This document shows, one piece after another, positions 63,320-64,000 of a stretch of 64,000 bases of DNA. Source of the stretch: Methanococcoides methylutens MM1 (lineage in GTDB: Archaea > Halobacteriota > Methanosarcinia > Methanosarcinales > Methanosarcinaceae). Below the pieces are notes generated by a model, which saw nothing but the letters and a program-made list of their open reading frames with translations, was not told the origin of the DNA and ran no database searches. Position 1 is the stretch's first letter; each line of letters starts with the position of its first letter. Where the stretch lies: positions 1,922,001-1,986,000 of the forward strand of contig NZ_CP009518.1 in NCBI RefSeq assembly GCF_000970325.1, written 5' to 3'. The position numbers were made by a program, and so were the translations under genes.

Positions 63320-64000
63320 TCATTGATAAGCAGCAGACAACTCCAGCCACCTCAAAAAAGTAGCCGAAGACACAGTATCCCCAAGCCCCACCGTGGAAAC
63401 CGGTTCCTCACAGATGATGGTCGGCAGGATGCACACCGAATATTCTTGGTACTCCCCACATACACCACCCTCGAGCTCTTCTCCCCCGATAAGATCCTGC
63501 AATCTGGTTATCTGCTTCAACCCTTCCTCACTTCTGGCAAGACCTGTTACAGAATCCCCGAGTTGTGACCTTTCAGGCAGTCTTCCTGATGCTGCAAAAG
63601 CTGCCGCGCACATCACTCCGAACTGCATACTCTCTATCTCAAGGGCCGGGCTGGAAGCTCCTTTCCCGAAAATGCTCATCATGAAATCACGTGTATGCAG
63701 GACTATCTTCTTCAGGCCCGTCGATGAAGCGCACCTCACACAGGCATCGAGGATGGCGCAGGCATCCATTTTTCGGATCATGTCCGATGGAACACCATGC
63801 AGCTCAGAAAGCATGACCAATTCATCCTCGTTCATTCCGATACTGTCCACCGTTCCAGCAAGTTCGGTGAAGATGAAAACCCCCATACCCATGCTCATGA
63901 AATGACCAAACTCAACCTGAATCAGCAGATCAGGATTGAGTTCTTTCCACCCCCTGAGCTGCGAATATGCCTTTTCAAAGCGCTCTTCGTATCCGAAACC
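63320..64000 (-). CDS. ADP-dependent sugar kinase (phosphofructokinase/glucokinase family), 5' end cut by window edge
   Basis: The frame is open to base 64000, so only the C-terminal 226 residues are visible. The ADP-dependent kinase family is recognised by VEFGHFMSMGM with the following FTELAGTVDSIGMNEDEL (the conserved NxxE metal-binding helix), and by STVGLGDTVSSA near the C-terminus, which holds the catalytic Asp of the GxGD motif. Archaeal members act on fructose 6-phosphate or glucose, using ADP. The missing N-terminus contains residues that would help decide. Transcribed convergently with the small membrane protein. Confidence 0.85.
   Translation of the reverse strand, partial: GFGYEERFEKAYSQLRGWKELNPDLLIQVEFGHFMSMGMGVFIFTELAGTVDSIGMNEDELVMLSELHGVPSDMIRKMDACAILDACVRCASSTGLKKIVLHTRDFMMSIFGKGASSPALEIESMQFGVMCAAAFAASGRLPERSQLGDSVTGLARSEEGLKQITRLQDLIGGEELEGGVCGEYQEYSVCILPTIICEEPVSTVGLGDTVSSATFLRWLELSAAYQ

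Overview
This window comes from a methanogenic archaeon, most likely a member of the Methanosarcinaceae (a Methanolobus/Methanococcoides-like genome). That is inferred from the gene content: an archaeal-type ThrRS, archaeal MetK, an intron-containing tRNA-Tyr with a C1-G72 pair, S-layer duplication domains, several PGF-CTERM proteins, archaeal type IV pilins, and Ni/Co and corrinoid-type ABC transporters. Base composition is moderately AT-rich, with TATA-box promoters.

1-12.3 kb is an accessory defence region. It opens with a family B DNA polymerase cut by the left edge, which carries two tandem helix-turn-helix-like modules at its C-terminus. A ribbon-helix-helix protein and an unknown partner follow, then cas6, then a type I cas operon (CXXC-type cas8, cas7, cas5, cas3). 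A CRISPR array of about 48 units starts inside the cas3 stop codon. The array is the most unusual object here. Its repeats are not identical: five central positions are hypervariable, but the base pair closing the predicted hairpin is kept by compensatory A-T/T-A changes, and by G-U wobbles only if the minus strand is transcribed. Three pairs of spacers are diverged copies of each other. No leader and no cas1/cas2/cas4 are visible in the window.

12.3-21.7 kb holds a minus-strand surface-protein operon (beta-helix/S-layer chimera, PGF-pre-PGF protein, lipoprotein) that reads towards the array, then two long gaps around a DUF4352-like lipoprotein. 21.7-25.6 kb is an ECF-type nickel/cobalt transporter. 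25.6-46.3 kb is mainly core genome: thiI, tiny zinc ribbons behind a structured leader, a Toprim protein, acylphosphatase, thrS, an AI-2E family permease, a PAPS-reductase/ferredoxin fusion, an NfnAB/SudAB-like flavoprotein pair, tRNA-Asp and tRNA-Tyr, metK, hisG-hisA-hisB, and a probable DNA-repair island (HhH-MutS ATPase, DUF4130 protein, radical SAM-HhH protein). 46.4-52.8 kb is a complete-looking archaeal type IV pilus operon. 53.3-57.0 kb is a cobalamin/iron-type ABC transporter with a palindromic control region. 57.0-62.9 kb carries two PQQ-type beta-propeller proteins and a TPR-transglutaminase-like membrane protein. The window ends in an ADP-dependent sugar kinase cut by the right edge.
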